Positions 28,940 through 38,727 of a DNA stretch of 64,000 nucleotides are shown here, one piece after another. Source of the stretch: Psychrobacter sp. JCM 18903 (GTDB lineage Bacteria > Pseudomonadota > Gammaproteobacteria > Pseudomonadales > Moraxellaceae). The position numbers and the translations under genes are program-made. Location of the stretch: the NCBI RefSeq assembly GCF_000586475.1, contig NZ_BAWJ01000009.1:1-64000 (forward strand). The letters are read 5' to 3'. Numbering within the stretch: position 1 is the stretch's first letter; each line of letters starts with the position of its first letter. The notes below the pieces were generated by a model. That model made no database searches. It saw only the letters and a program-made list of their open reading frames with translations, and had not been told where the DNA came from.

Positions 28940-29748
28940 ATGCAAAAAGACAGTGATAAAAATTATAAAAGCTTATTGGTTAAAGTGGAACAGCACGTGG
29001 CGACGGTGACGTTAAATCGTCCTGAGATACGTAATGCCTTTAACGATGAAATGATTGCTGAGCTAACCGATGCATTTAATACGCTTGGCGCTGATGATGA
29101 CGTACGTGTCATTGTATTAGCAGCTGCTGGCAAGGCATTCTGTGCAGGTGCCGATTTGAACTGGATGCGTGCCATGGCGGATTATAGCTACGAGGAAAAC
29201 CTAGCAGACGCGGACAAATTAGCACAGATGCTCAAAACTATTTATGAATGTCCTAAGCCAACAGTTGCGGCTATTCAAGGTGATGTTTATGCAGGCGGCA
29301 TGGGATTAGTGGCTGTCTGTGATGTGGCCATCGCTGTTAAAATTGCAAACTTCTGCCTCAGCGAAGTGCGTTTAGGCTTAGCGCCTGCAACGATTAGCCT
29401 TATGTCATCAGAGCACTGGGTGCTAGAGCGTCACAGCGTTACTTCTTAAGTGCTGAAGTATTTGATGCTAAAAAGGCACGGCAGCTTGGCTTTATCCATG
29501 AACGTGTTAGCGAAGAATGGCTAGCTGATGAGGTCGCTATATTTTGTAGCAAAGTCGTCAAAAACAGCCCTGATGCAGTCAAAACCTGCAAGCAGCTATT
29601 ACACGATGTCGCTGATGCTCCCATCACTGATAAGCTGATTGCCGATACGGTAAAAGGCATCGCTGATATTCGCTCATCAGAGCAAGGTAAAGAGGGCGTG
29701 CAAGCCTTTCTGCAAAAACGTAAGCCGGATTGGTTGACGGCAGATTGA
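28940..29748 (+). CDS. liuC: Methylglutaconyl-CoA hydratase (enoyl-CoA hydratase family), frameshifted in this sequence
   Basis: Hydrates 3-methylglutaconyl-CoA to HMG-CoA. The crotonase fold shows 'VATVTLNRPEIRNAFNDEMI', 'VIVLAAAGKAFCAGADLNWM' (first oxyanion-hole segment) and 'AAIQGDVYAGGMGLVAVCDVAIA' (second). One C is missing near 29400; adding it (AGC-CCT) restores 'APATISPYVIRALGARASQRYFLSAE', which leads to 'RQLGFIHERVSEEWL'. Repaired length is 269 residues. 'AGADLNWM' and its place between the two MCC subunit genes identify it as LiuC rather than a general enoyl-CoA hydratase. ATG 28940 is preferred over an upstream TTG. Confidence 0.9.
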
Positions 29749-29817
29749 TAATGCACGAGAGACAAATGAGTCAATAGACAAGATCTCAAATAAAAACGAT
29801 AACACACAGGGATAGTT

Positions 29818-31947
29818 ATGTTTTCTAAAATTCTAATTGCCAACCGTGGTGAAATTGCCTGCCGAGTAGCCGCGACTGCCAAGCGTCTGGGTGTCAGCAC
29901 CGTCGCTGTTTACTCTGATGCGGATCGTGAGGCCAAGCATGTGGCTGTCTGTGATGAAGCCATCTATCTGGGCGGTTCGGCACCAAAAGACAGCTATCTA
30001 AAAGGTGATGCGATTATCGCGATAGCGCTTGAGACTGGCGCCCAAGCGATTCATCCGGGTTATGGATTTTTAAGTGAAAATGCTGACTTTGCGCAAGCTT
30101 GTCAGGATGCAGGACTAGTATTTATCGGTCCATCGGCTGATGCTATCCGCGCCATGGGCGGCAAATCTGAATCCAAGCGCTTGATGGAAATAGCGGGCGT
30201 ACCACTGATACCGGGATATCATGGTGACAATCAAGACGCAGAATTTTTGCAGCATCAAGCCGATAGTATTGGCTATCCTGTCTTGATCAAAGCCAGTGCA
30301 GGTGGCGGCGGTAAAGGCATGCGTATCGTTGAAAAAAGCAGCGATTTTGTAGATTTATTAGACTCATGTCGCCGTGAAGCCATTACCAGCTTTGGTGATG
30401 ATAAAGTGTTGGTTGAAAAATACGCCTTAAAACCGCGCCATATCGAAATCCAAGTATTTGGCGATACGCATGGCAACTATGTGCATTTGTTTGAGCGTGA
30501 TTGTTCCGTACAGCGCCGCCACCAAAAAGTATTAGAAGAAGCGCCTGCACCGGGTGTTGATATTGCGATGCGTGAGGCGATGGGCACCGCTGCCATCGAA
30601 GCGGCTCGTGCAGTCGATTATGTCGGCGCAGGCACGGTTGAATTCATCATTGAGCAGCGCGAAGATTCTATGAATTTTTATTTCATGGAGATGAATACAC
30701 GCCTGCAAGTTGAGCATCCAGTCAGTGAAGCGATCACGGGTGTCGATTTGGTCGAGTGGCAGCTCTTAGTCGCGGCAGGTCAGCCATTGCCAAAAACCCA
30801 AGCCGATCTGACTATCAACGGTCATGCAATTGAAGCGCGCATCTGTGCTGAAAATCCTGACAATAGCTTCTTGCCCGCGACCGGTACGTTGTTTACGTAT
30901 CAAAAACCTGAACACAGCACCTTTATGATTGATAAAGATGGTACTGGTGTGCGTATCGATGATGGCGTGCGCGAAGGCGATGTGATTAGTCCGTTCTATG
31001 ACTCTATGATTGCCAAGCTCATCGTCCATGCACCAACGCGAGAGCAGGCATTAGCCAAGCTTGATCGGGCTCTGGCACAAACCCGTATCGTGGGTTTGCC
31101 GAATAACGCGGCATTTTTACGTTATATCTTAAATACAGAATCTTTTAGCAAAGCCAATCTTGATACGGCATTGATTGAGCACGAGCGTGATGCAATTTTT
31201 AATCAGCAGCCTTTGGCATTATCGACGCTGGTTGTGACTGCCATTACTCGTCAGCTTGCGAGCGAGATGGCGACGCAAGAGTCAGATATTGATCCATTTA
31301 GCAAACCTACTGGCTTCCGTGCTTATAACGATTACACTCGCTCATTTAGCTTGGTTTATGATGAGAATGCTTATACTGCCCGCATGAATAACTGGCACAA
31401 TTCAAATTGTTCTGATAGTAAAAAAGGCAGCGATAACCTCAGTAGCTTTACGCTCGTTATTGAAAAAGAAGTCGCTAATACGCAGGATATTAGCAATATC
31501 AATGTCGCTGCTCAGACCGAAACAGTTTATGAAGGTCAAGTGAGCTATGCCAGTAGCGACGAGCACAATCATACGCTATGGTTAGATGGTGCACGTACTA
31601 GCGCGCAAAGCTGGATGCATAATGAGACCGTTTATGTGTTCACAGACAGTGGTCGTGACGAGATTACGCTTGTTGATATTATGGCGCACGTGGGCGAAGA
31701 GTCCGCAGCGGTTGGCAGTTTAAAATCACCGATGCCAGGGCAGGTGGTTGCCTTTAAAGTGGCGGTTGGTGATACTGTGAAAAAAGGCGAGCCGTTAGCG
31801 GTCATCGAAGCTATGAAAATTGAGCACACTATTACTGCGCCGACGGATGGCGTGGTGGCAGAATTGCTATTTGCAGCAGGTGATTTGGTCGCTGATGGTG
31901 ACGAGTTATTACGCATTGATGCTGGCGAAAATACTGAGAGCGAATAG
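29818..31947 (+). CDS. liuD: Methylcrotonoyl-CoA carboxylase, biotin carboxylase/carrier (alpha) subunit
   Basis: Carboxylates its own biotin and feeds LiuB. In the 709-residue protein the biotin carboxylase domain fills residues 1-450: 'ILIANRGEIACRV', 'IHPGYGFLSENADFA', ATP-grasp 'KASAGGGGKGMRIV', 'FERDCSVQRRHQKVLEEAPAP' and 'MEMNTRLQVEHPVSEAITG'. A central BT-like linker follows. The C-terminal biotinyl domain (about 635-705) has 'VIEAMKIEHTI' with K667 as the biotinylation site. birA, which would load the biotin, is in the same window at 35797. Intact frame; 45 bases separate it from liuE. Confidence 0.95.
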   Translation: MFSKILIANRGEIACRVAATAKRLGVSTVAVYSDADREAKHVAVCDEAIYLGGSAPKDSYLKGDAIIAIALETGAQAIHPGYGFLSENADFAQACQDAGLVFIGPSADAIRAMGGKSESKRLMEIAGVPLIPGYHGDNQDAEFLQHQADSIGYPVLIKASAGGGGKGMRIVEKSSDFVDLLDSCRREAITSFGDDKVLVEKYALKPRHIEIQVFGDTHGNYVHLFERDCSVQRRHQKVLEEAPAPGVDIAMREAMGTAAIEAARAVDYVGAGTVEFIIEQREDSMNFYFMEMNTRLQVEHPVSEAITGVDLVEWQLLVAAGQPLPKTQADLTINGHAIEARICAENPDNSFLPATGTLFTYQKPEHSTFMIDKDGTGVRIDDGVREGDVISPFYDSMIAKLIVHAPTREQALAKLDRALAQTRIVGLPNNAAFLRYILNTESFSKANLDTALIEHERDAIFNQQPLALSTLVVTAITRQLASEMATQESDIDPFSKPTGFRAYNDYTRSFSLVYDENAYTARMNNWHNSNCSDSKKGSDNLSSFTLVIEKEVANTQDISNINVAAQTETVYEGQVSYASSDEHNHTLWLDGARTSAQSWMHNETVYVFTDSGRDEITLVDIMAHVGEESAAVGSLKSPMPGQVVAFKVAVGDTVKKGEPLAVIEAMKIEHTITAPTDGVVAELLFAAGDLVADGDELLRIDAGENTESE

Positions 31948-31992
31948 CTGACATAGCTTAATAATAGGTAAGTAATAAAAAGGACGACAAGC

Positions 31993-32925
31993 ATGAGCCA
32001 TTCGTATCTAAACCATTCATATCCAAGTCACGTCAGAATCGTTGATGTCAGTCCGCGTGATGGACTACAAAATGAGTCAACGACGGTACCGACTGAGGTT
32101 AAGCAAGCGCTTATCAATGATTTGATTGCAGCAGGTGTCAAAAAGCTAGAAGCAACAAGCTTTGTCTCGCCAAAATGGGTGCCACAAATGGGTGATAATA
32201 GTGCGCTGCTTGACGCACTAGCGCCGACACGGCAGACAGATATTTGCTACTCAGTCCTAGTGCCCAATATGCGCGGCTTTGAAAATGCATCATTCATCGT
32301 CCTGATGAAATCGTTATTTTTGGTTCAGCCAGTGAGACCTTTAGTCAAAAAAATATCAATTGTAGTATTGATGAGAGTATCGAACGTTTTGCGCCAGTGG
32401 CTGCGGCAGCAAAAGGACAAGGCATCAAGGTACGTGGCGTTATCTCTTGTACGGTTGGTTGTCCCTATGAAGCGAGATTGACCCTAGCCAAGTAGCGTAT
32501 GTGACCAAGCGTCTGATAGAGATTGGTGCTGAGCAAATTGGCATCGCCGATACCATTGGTGTTGGTACGCCGCTCAAAGTGCAGCACGCGTTACAAGCTG
32601 CATTAGAATTTGCTGATATTTCTATGCTATCAGGTCATTTTCATGATACTTACGGTCAAGCATTGAGCAATACGCTAGCCGCACTGCAAATGGGTGTCAG
32701 CGAATTTGATACTTCCGTCGCTGGTCTCGGCGGCTGCCTTATGCTAAAGGCGCAACAGGGAACGTAGCAACCGAAGATGTGGTGTATATGCTGCATGGTA
32801 TGGGTATCAGCACAGGTATTAATTTGGATAAATTGGTCGTGGCAGGCGAGCGTATCAGTGCGTTCTTAAAGCGTCCAAATGGCTCAAACGTGGCACGTGC
32901 TTTAATTAACAAACGTCAGTCTTAA
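31993..32925 (+). CDS. liuE: Hydroxymethylglutaryl-CoA lyase (three frameshifts in this sequence)
   Basis: Cleaves HMG-CoA to acetoacetate and acetyl-CoA, the last step of the leucine pathway. The start reads '[20 protein letters not shown]', with the metal/catalytic Asp. Three missing bases are filled near 32285, near 32472 (GAA-GGC) and near 32740 (TGC-CCT). The product then runs through '[19 protein letters not shown]', '[14 protein letters not shown]', '[15 protein letters not shown]', '[18 protein letters not shown]' (metal-binding HxH) and '[21 protein letters not shown]', which holds the catalytic cysteine. Repaired length is 311 residues, normal for the family. The density of breaks in a gene whose every motif survives argues for sequence error rather than decay. 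Confidence 0.92.
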
Positions 32926-32990
32926 CTAATTTCATTAAGAATATAGTTAGTCATAAGCTAAATGAATAGATAGATAGGTTTATGGCTGGG

Positions 32991-33048
32991 ACAAATTTTT
33001 TGAAGCCTCTGGAGTGACGAAGTTGCACAGCAAGCGAGGAAAATTTGT
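32991..33048. repeat. Imperfect inverted-repeat hairpin upstream of liuA
   Basis: ACAAATTTT (32991-32999) pairs with AAAATTTGT (33040-33048) across a GC-richer 40-base interior. No T-run is placed for termination. It may be a short intergenic repeat unit or a partial attenuator separating liuE from liuA. Only the pairing is certain. Confidence 0.35.
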
Positions 33049-33122
33049 TCAAGCTATATCATCTATTTTTAAATTGACACAGCGCTAGTAAAAAATTAAA
33101 CATCAAAATACAAGGAATGGCT

Positions 33123-34310
33123 ATGAGTTTACCTGGATTGAATTTTCAACTTGGCGAAGATATTGATGCATTACGCGATATGGTACAGCAGTTTGCAACC
33201 AATGAAATCGCCCCACGTGCTGCCGAGATTGATAGCAGCGATGAATTCCCAATGGATCTATGGCAAAAGATGGGTGATATCGGTCTGCATGGCATTACCG
33301 TTCCTGAAGAATACGGCGGCTCTAACATGGGCTACGTCGCACACATGGTCGCGATGGAAGAAATCAGCCGTGCTTCGGCATCGGTCGCGCTGAGCTATGG
33401 TGCGCACTCAAATCTATGTATCAACCAAATAAAACGCAATGGCTCTGAGGCACAAAAACAAAAGTATTTGCCAAAATTAGTCAGCGGTGAGTTCATCGGT
33501 GCATTGGCTATGAGTGAGGCAGGCGCTGGCTCAGACGTCGTTAGTATGAAGCTAAAAGCGGAAGAAAAAGACGGCAGCTACGTGTTAAACGGTAGCAAAA
33601 TGTGGATTACCAATGGTCCCGATGCTGACGTGATGGTGGTTTATGCTAAGACTAATCCAGAGCTAGGCGCGAAAGGCATGACTGCCTTTATCGTTGAAAA
33701 AGGCATGGAAGGTTTCGGCACAGCGCAAAAGCTGGATAAGCTCGGCATGCGTGGTAGCCATACTGGTGAGATGACCTTTAACAATGTGACCGTACCGAGC
33801 GAAAATATCTTGGGCGGTCTCAATGAAGGCGTTAAGGTACTTATGAGTGGCCTAGATTACGAGCGTGCCGTATTGGCCGCAGGTCCTATCGGTATCATGC
33901 AAGCAGTGATGGACAATGTCGTGCCTTATATCCATGACCGTAAGCAGTTTGGTCAAGCGATTGGCGAGTTTCAGCTTATCCAAGGTAAAGTGGCGGATAT
34001 GTATACGATACTGCAAGCAGGTCGTAGTTTCTTATATACCGTCGGCAAGAATTTGGACATGCTAGATCAGCGCGGTGCCGGTCATAGCCGAGAAGTACGT
34101 AAAGACTGCGCTAGTGTGATTTTATGGTGTGCCGAAAAAGCCACCTGGATGGCAGGCGAGGGCATTCAAATATTTGGTGGTAATGGCTACACCAATGAGT
34201 ATCCACTTGGTCGCTACTGGCGCGATGCCAAGTTGTATGAGATTGGCGCAGGTACCAGTGAAATCCGCCGTATGCTGGTTGGTCGTGAGCTATTTAATGA
34301 GACTAAATAA
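33123..34310 (+). CDS. liuA: Isovaleryl-CoA dehydrogenase
   Basis: FAD enzyme oxidising isovaleryl-CoA to 3-methylcrotonyl-CoA and passing electrons to ETF. It is 395 residues from ATG 33123 (AAGGA 6 bases upstream; an ATG at 33117 is too close). It shows '[19 protein letters not shown]', '[20 protein letters not shown]', '[19 protein letters not shown]' and '[20 protein letters not shown]'. The final '[19 protein letters not shown]' is also present. The acid in '[14 protein letters not shown]' matches the unusual position of the catalytic glutamate in isovaleryl-CoA dehydrogenases, separating it from medium-chain enzymes. About 200 bases separate it from liuE, so it could have its own promoter. 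Confidence 0.95.
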   Translation: MSLPGLNFQLGEDIDALRDMVQQFATNEIAPRAAEIDSSDEFPMDLWQKMGDIGLHGITVPEEYGGSNMGYVAHMVAMEEISRASASVALSYGAHSNLCINQIKRNGSEAQKQKYLPKLVSGEFIGALAMSEAGAGSDVVSMKLKAEEKDGSYVLNGSKMWITNGPDADVMVVYAKTNPELGAKGMTAFIVEKGMEGFGTAQKLDKLGMRGSHTGEMTFNNVTVPSENILGGLNEGVKVLMSGLDYERAVLAAGPIGIMQAVMDNVVPYIHDRKQFGQAIGEFQLIQGKVADMYTILQAGRSFLYTVGKNLDMLDQRGAGHSREVRKDCASVILWCAEKATWMAGEGIQIFGGNGYTNEYPLGRYWRDAKLYEIGAGTSEIRRMLVGRELFNETK

Positions 34311-34473
34311 CGTTAACACAGGCTAGATTGATCAACATGGCTTTGGGCTGTGCGAGGTAACGGCTAGAAAAAAATAAACAATTGTGCTAAGATGCGGTTT
34401 TATTTTTTGATTAACAATAATCGATTAATAAAGCTGACCCTTAGCCTTTTTTATCCACCATATTTATCAGATA

Positions 34474-34947
34474 ATGCTTATGATGCCGACTACTACTACC
34501 GCGCTTAAAAGACACTTAAAAATACGCCTTCGATTAACTATCATTTCTGCGCTGACAAAGGCGATGCTAGTACTGAGTATATTTTCGGCACACATTGCAA
34601 ATGCTGAAATAGCAGACTTATCACCAGCGCAACCTGTCATCCAGTTTGCGACTTCTGATGCGAAGTGGTTACGTCAGCCAAGTTTTAACAATCGCCACAT
34701 TCGTGCTTTAGGAGGTTATTGCGATCCGGAAGAACCTTGCAAAAAGAAGCGTGTTCAAATGGAATTCTTATTAAGGGTAAATCAAGAAGGCAAAGTCGCC
34801 AATATTACCGTATTAAAGAGTAGCGGCTCTGATAGAATTGATAGTGGATTTGAAAAAGAACTACGTCGTTCTCTTTTTAAACCATTTAGAAAAGATAGTA
34901 AGACAGTAGTAGGTAATGTCACCATCCCAATAGTCTTTGAGTATTAA
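34474..34947 (+). CDS. TonB C-terminal-domain protein, exported
   Basis: 157 residues. A hydrophobic segment around residues 23-45 followed by 'ANAEIADL' looks like a signal peptide or an N-terminal anchor. The last 65 residues ('KRVQMEFLLRVNQEGKVANITVLKSSGSDRIDSGFEKELRRSLFKPF' region to 'VTIPIVFEY') have the pattern of the TonB C-terminal domain: a strand, 'G.V..i.v..SSG', a helix and a final 'ti.i.F.y' strand. There is no proline-rich spacer and no exbB/exbD next to it, so it is not a canonical TonB. A cysteine pair (CDPEEPC) precedes the domain. It may be a periplasmic adaptor; function unknown. It is closed by the shared terminator at 34966. Confidence 0.72.
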   Translation: MLMMPTTTTALKRHLKIRLRLTIISALTKAMLVLSIFSAHIANAEIADLSPAQPVIQFATSDAKWLRQPSFNNRHIRALGGYCDPEEPCKKKRVQMEFLLRVNQEGKVANITVLKSSGSDRIDSGFEKELRRSLFKPFRKDSKTVVGNVTIPIVFEY

Positions 34948-34965
34948 TAAAGCTTAAACAATAAT

Positions 34966-35000
34966 AAAAAAGCAGTACGCCTCACACGTACTGCTTTTTT
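34966..35000. terminator. Bidirectional terminator between the TonB-domain gene and coaX
   Basis: AAAAAAGCAGTACG / CGTACTGCTTTTTT, perfect 14-bp stem with a 7-base loop, T-runs on both strands. Confidence 0.9.
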
Positions 35001-35030
35001 TATTTTCAAGGTAAAAGCATTTATTGAGTA

Positions 35031-35759
35031 TTACGACTGCTTGGTATGATCAAAATAGCGTGCCAAGCCATTTAACAATAAATCATCACGTAGGCGCACC
35101 GGACGGTTGACGTGCTGCGAGATAATGGCTGCATCACCACCTGTCATGATGACTTCAAAGTTGGGATGGCGATGGCTAATCTCATTGATGGCACCGACGA
35201 TAGAGAGCAAGATACCGCGATGTACCGCATCTTGTGTGGTCATGCCTTGACCAACACTATCAAAGGTGCCATTGGATATGGTGATTTGCTTGGTGCCTGA
35301 AAATAGTGATTCACGTTGCAGATAAATACTGGGGAAAATATAACCGCCCAAATGCTCAGCATGATCAATCAAGTCAATGGTCACTGCTGTGCCACAGCCA
35401 ATCACGCATTGACGTTTTTTCTTATCCACGGCGCCGAGCATCTGTAGCCAACGATCACAGCCGAGCTGTTCGTCATTATAAGCACTCTTCATCAAAGCAT
35501 GCGCTGCATCGACATGGACAAACTCAAACGGAATATTCAGACGACCTAACGTCTCTGACACTTTAACATTCAAATCGTCGCCAAGTACCGATGAGATACC
35601 AATAAAATCAGGTGCATAACGCTCGAAGCGATCGGTCAAACCCATCAGTAGTTCGGCAGGCGCTTGCAAATGTTGCTTGGCATCATGCGCGACTATTTGT
35701 CCGATATCATCGGTGAGCCAGTATTTTAGGCGGGTGTTGCCAAGATCTAACCAGAGCAT
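35031..35759 (-). CDS. coaX: Type III pantothenate kinase
   Basis: First step of CoA synthesis. The start at 35759 is chosen because 'MLWLDLGNTRLKYWL' is the conserved ASKHA phosphate-1 motif (D-x-G-N). Further upstream codons in this frame only read through the end of birA. 'GCDRWLQMLGA' and 'QCVIGCGTAVTIDLID' are the other hallmarks, with 'GGYIFPSIYLQRESL' and 'VIMTGGDAAII' completing the fold. The product is 242 residues. It lies 37 bases after birA on the same strand, the common birA-coaX pairing of gammaproteobacteria. The second CoA enzyme of the window is coaD at 55461. Confidence 0.93.
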   Translation of the reverse strand: MLWLDLGNTRLKYWLTDDIGQIVAHDAKQHLQAPAELLMGLTDRFERYAPDFIGISSVLGDDLNVKVSETLGRLNIPFEFVHVDAAHALMKSAYNDEQLGCDRWLQMLGAVDKKKRQCVIGCGTAVTIDLIDHAEHLGGYIFPSIYLQRESLFSGTKQITISNGTFDSVGQGMTTQDAVHRGILLSIVGAINEISHRHPNFEVIMTGGDAAIISQHVNRPVRLRDDLLLNGLARYFDHTKQS

Positions 35760-35796
35760 AAAAATCCCTTTATATCGTGCCCATTGGGTCTTTGAT

Positions 35797-36755
35797 TTAA
35801 GCCTTATCAATAACGTCGATGCGTCCGGTAAAAAGCGCAGAAATCTTACCGCTATCTTGACGCAATTGCAAACATCCATGTGTATCAAGACCACAAGCAT
35901 AACCTGTGATGCTATCTGTTTTACCGTTATGCTCTTGAGTAACGTGCAAGCGTAATCCTGCCAGTGCATCCATCGACTCAAACTGTTTTAAAAAGCTGTC
36001 CAAATTATAGCTTTGACCAGTGGGCTTCTCTAATCCTAAGTGCTCAAAGCGTGTCATCGCGGCTAGCAGGGCTTTACTCATTTGTTGGTAAAGTATTTTT
36101 AGGCTTGGCAGACTCACAATATCTGTCTCTGGTTTTAGCCTCTCATAAATATCCTGTAGGCTAATCGCCTGATAACTCATGCCTTCGCAGGTTTTTGCAG
36201 TGAGTTTGGGCGTTGCCTGTACATTAAGTCCTACGCCCATCACCACGCCGACCAATTTGCCCGTTTGCGACACGGGTTCTATTAAAATACCCGCAAGTTT
36301 ATTAAAGGGTAGGGTCTGTGCTGCCAGTTTAGGCTCATTTAACACTGAGTCAGATGGTGGTTGATAAAAGCCCAAATCATTTGCCCACTTCACGCCGATT
36401 GGCGTCAATCCTTGCGTGCGCAATTGCTCATTTAATATTTGAATAACGGGCATTTTTGCCAGTTCAACACCGATGATTAATGACAGTAAACCGCTAATCG
36501 GCAGATGAACAGGATGATATAACGACAGATAGACATTGCCGCGTGGTGATTGCCACGAGCGCCCGTGTTGTCCACGACCTGCGCTTTGGGTTTCAGCGGT
36601 CAGTAAATGCATCTGCGCAGCATTTAACGTGCCATGTTGCACGTCTGCTATCAGCTCGCTATTGGTAGAGGCACTGCTGACAAGTGGCGATGGTTCAGCT
36701 GTGGTAAATGATGAAGCGCTAATGAGTCGTCAGAAAAATTGGAAAATGGCGGCAT
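35797..36755 (-). CDS. birA: Biotin-[acetyl-CoA-carboxylase] ligase (frameshift near N-terminus)
   Basis: Attaches biotin to carrier domains such as LiuD. 'TAETQSAGRGQHGRSWQSPRG' is the biotinyl-AMP loop. 'GVKWANDL' and 'LAGILIEPVSQTGKLVGVVMGVGLNV' complete the catalytic core, and a C-terminal SH3-like part ends '...ALFTGRIDVIDKA'. The frame breaks near 36670. Adding one base (about GTG-GCC) yields 'VASTNSELIADVQHGT', the expected helix before the loop, and a start at 36755 (MPPFSNFSDDSLALHH). Repaired length is 319 residues. No helix-turn-helix precedes the catalytic domain, so unlike E. coli BirA it cannot repress the bio genes directly. Confidence 0.9.
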
Positions 36756-36947
36756 AAGTTTCGTCGATGTGGTTAATATGGCGTGGATAATCTTTGTTAT
36801 ACTGGGCGATTGTCATGAGATTGTCGCGATTAGACAGTATCAAATAAACAGCATAAAGGTCGGATTATGATTTAGCAAATGCGATAGGCAAGTGATTATA
36901 AAACTAAAGAATTTTTATAAAAATAAGTGTGATAAAAGGCTGATTCG

Positions 36948-37753
36948 ATGATGTTATATGTGTGGTTTGTGATTGCAGGCGCGTTTGCGGGTGTCAGTGC
37001 CGGTTTATTTGGCGTTGGCGGCGGCATGATTATCGTACCAGCATTGGTCTGGATTTTTACTGCTTATGATTTTTCGCCAGAGTGGTGACCCATTTGGCGA
37101 TTGGTACGTCACTGGCGACCATCGTTGTGACCTCGATCAGCTCAATGACTGCACACAATAAGCGTGGCGGCGTACGTTGGGAAGTATGGCGCAAAATGGC
37201 ACTCGGCTTGGTCATCGGTAGTCTGGTCGGTGCTGGTATTGCCGATATGATTGACGGTAAAGTATTGCAAGCCATCATCGGTGTCGGCGCGTTATTGGTC
37301 GCTTTAAAAATGCTGTTTTTGTCCAATAAAGAACAATTGGGTAAGCCGTTACCGTCAGCTGGCGTACAGTTCGGCGCGGGTACAGGGATTGGCATGGCGT
37401 CGTCTATTTTTGGTATTGGCGGTGGCAGCTTAACCGTACCGTTTTTAAATTGGGCGGGGTTACCGATGAAGCAGTCGGTCGGCACGTCTGCCGCTTGTGG
37501 ATTGCCGATTGCATTGGCTGGTGCGGCAGGGTTTGCATGGTTCGGGCAAGATGTGGTCAATCTGCCTGAGGGCACGATAGGCTTTGTGCATATTACGGGT
37601 TTTTTATGTATCTCCATCGCTAGCTTTGCGATGGCAAAAGTTGGTGCCAAGCTTGCGCACCAATTGCCTGCGTTAACGCTTAAGCGTGCCTTTGGAGTGT
37701 TGTTATTGTTTGCAGGCGGGCAGCTATTGTTAAGTGGGATTGGGATGATTTAG
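36948..37753 (+). CDS. TSUP-family (TauE/SafE) membrane permease (frameshifted in this sequence)
   Basis: Inner-membrane protein of 268 residues after repair, with about eight membrane segments. The two inverted half motifs are present: 'GAFAGVSAGLFGVGGGMIIVPAL' at the start and 'SSIFGIGGGSLTVPFLNWAG' in the middle, the signature of the sulfite/sulfoacetate exporter family. One G is missing near 37083; adding it gives 'FSPEVVTHLAIGTSLATIV'. AAAAGG lies 8 bases before ATG 36948. Substrate unknown; anions with sulfur or short organic acids are typical. No sulfur-metabolism genes adjoin it. Confidence 0.85.
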
Positions 37754-37791
37754 GTTTTAATTGTAAAGTGTCTAACTTTAAGGAATAAGAA

Positions 37792-38727
37792 ATGGCGATA
37801 CACGATTTATATTTTAAACGACAAAAGCAGTTACGTGGTGAGTATCCTGATATCTATCAATACGAAGAGTTACCAGAAACACTGAAAATTCAGATAATAC
37901 ATATTTGGAAAGAAACGATAGGCGAAGATTATCCACGCAATACTGGATATTCTAGTAGTTTAAATCGTAAGTATTTGCAAAAGTGCCATAATATCCTATG
38001 TAAGGAGTTGGGTACCTTTAAACTCAATAGAGATGATAGAGATAATGAAATGCATATCATCTACTTTAGAAGTATCTCTCAATATTTTTTAACAGAGCAA
38101 GATATTGAAAAAGCGTTAAGTGTTATCGAGTTAATGGTAGAAATCACAAAGCTTTTTACTGAAAATTGTCGAACCAACATAAATGTTAAAAACGTTATAT
38201 CTGAACTAAATCAAAGATTCCGTGAACATGCCGTAGGTTACCAATACGAAAGCGATCAAATCATCAGAGTGGATTCTGAGTTTATCCACACTGAAGCAGT
38301 TAAGCCAGCTTTACAACTACTAAGTAATCCAATATATAAAGGTGCACAAGAAGAATTCTTAAAGGCTCACGAACATTATCGTCATGGTCGTTACGATTCC
38401 GCACTAACAGATTGTCTAAAAGCCTTTGAAAGCACCATGAAAATCATATTAGATAAACGTGACTGGGAATATGGTAAAAAGGACACTTCAAAGAAGCTTA
38501 TTGATTGTTGCATAGCTAATGAATTGATACCAAAGTTTTGGACTGATCATTTTAATTCATTAAGTAATATGTTGACTTCTAGCATACCCACACCTCGAAA
38601 CAAATTGAGTGGTCATGGTAAAGGTAACGATGACATAGAAGTTCCTGAACACCTTATTCAGTATGTGCTACACATGACAGCCTCTACCATTGTATTTTTA
38701 ATCAAAGCAGATGAAAGCTTGAAATGA
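37792..38727 (+). CDS. Abi/HEPN-type protein, STM4504/CBY_0614 family (candidate phage defence)
   Basis: 311 residues, visibly AT-richer than its neighbours. The start 'AIHDLYFKRQKQLRGEYPDIYQYEELPETLKIQI' matches the STM4504/CBY_0614 family, related to the N-terminal domain of AbiJ-like abortive-infection proteins. The C-terminal half ('EEFLKAHEHYRHGRYDSALTDCLKAFES') resembles the Abi C-terminal HEPN-like domain. It contains 'RNKLSGHG' (R269-x5-H275), which fits the R-x4-6-H RNase motif of HEPN enzymes. It sits between housekeeping genes and its stop directly abuts that of the convergent DUF4298 gene. Inferred role is RNA cleavage on phage attack; family resemblance is strong, mechanism unproven. 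Confidence 0.75.
   Translation: MAIHDLYFKRQKQLRGEYPDIYQYEELPETLKIQIIHIWKETIGEDYPRNTGYSSSLNRKYLQKCHNILCKELGTFKLNRDDRDNEMHIIYFRSISQYFLTEQDIEKALSVIELMVEITKLFTENCRTNINVKNVISELNQRFREHAVGYQYESDQIIRVDSEFIHTEAVKPALQLLSNPIYKGAQEEFLKAHEHYRHGRYDSALTDCLKAFESTMKIILDKRDWEYGKKDTSKKLIDCCIANELIPKFWTDHFNSLSNMLTSSIPTPRNKLSGHGKGNDDIEVPEHLIQYVLHMTASTIVFLIKADESLK

Noticed and set aside
31993-32925. HMG-CoA lyase as a decayed gene with three breaks
   Set aside because: All catalytic and metal-binding motifs survive and the breaks share the GGC/GCC deletion context seen elsewhere.
36536-36757. 73-codon plus-strand frame over the birA start
   Set aside because: Antisense to the conserved birA N-terminus, which explains the sequence after one frameshift repair.
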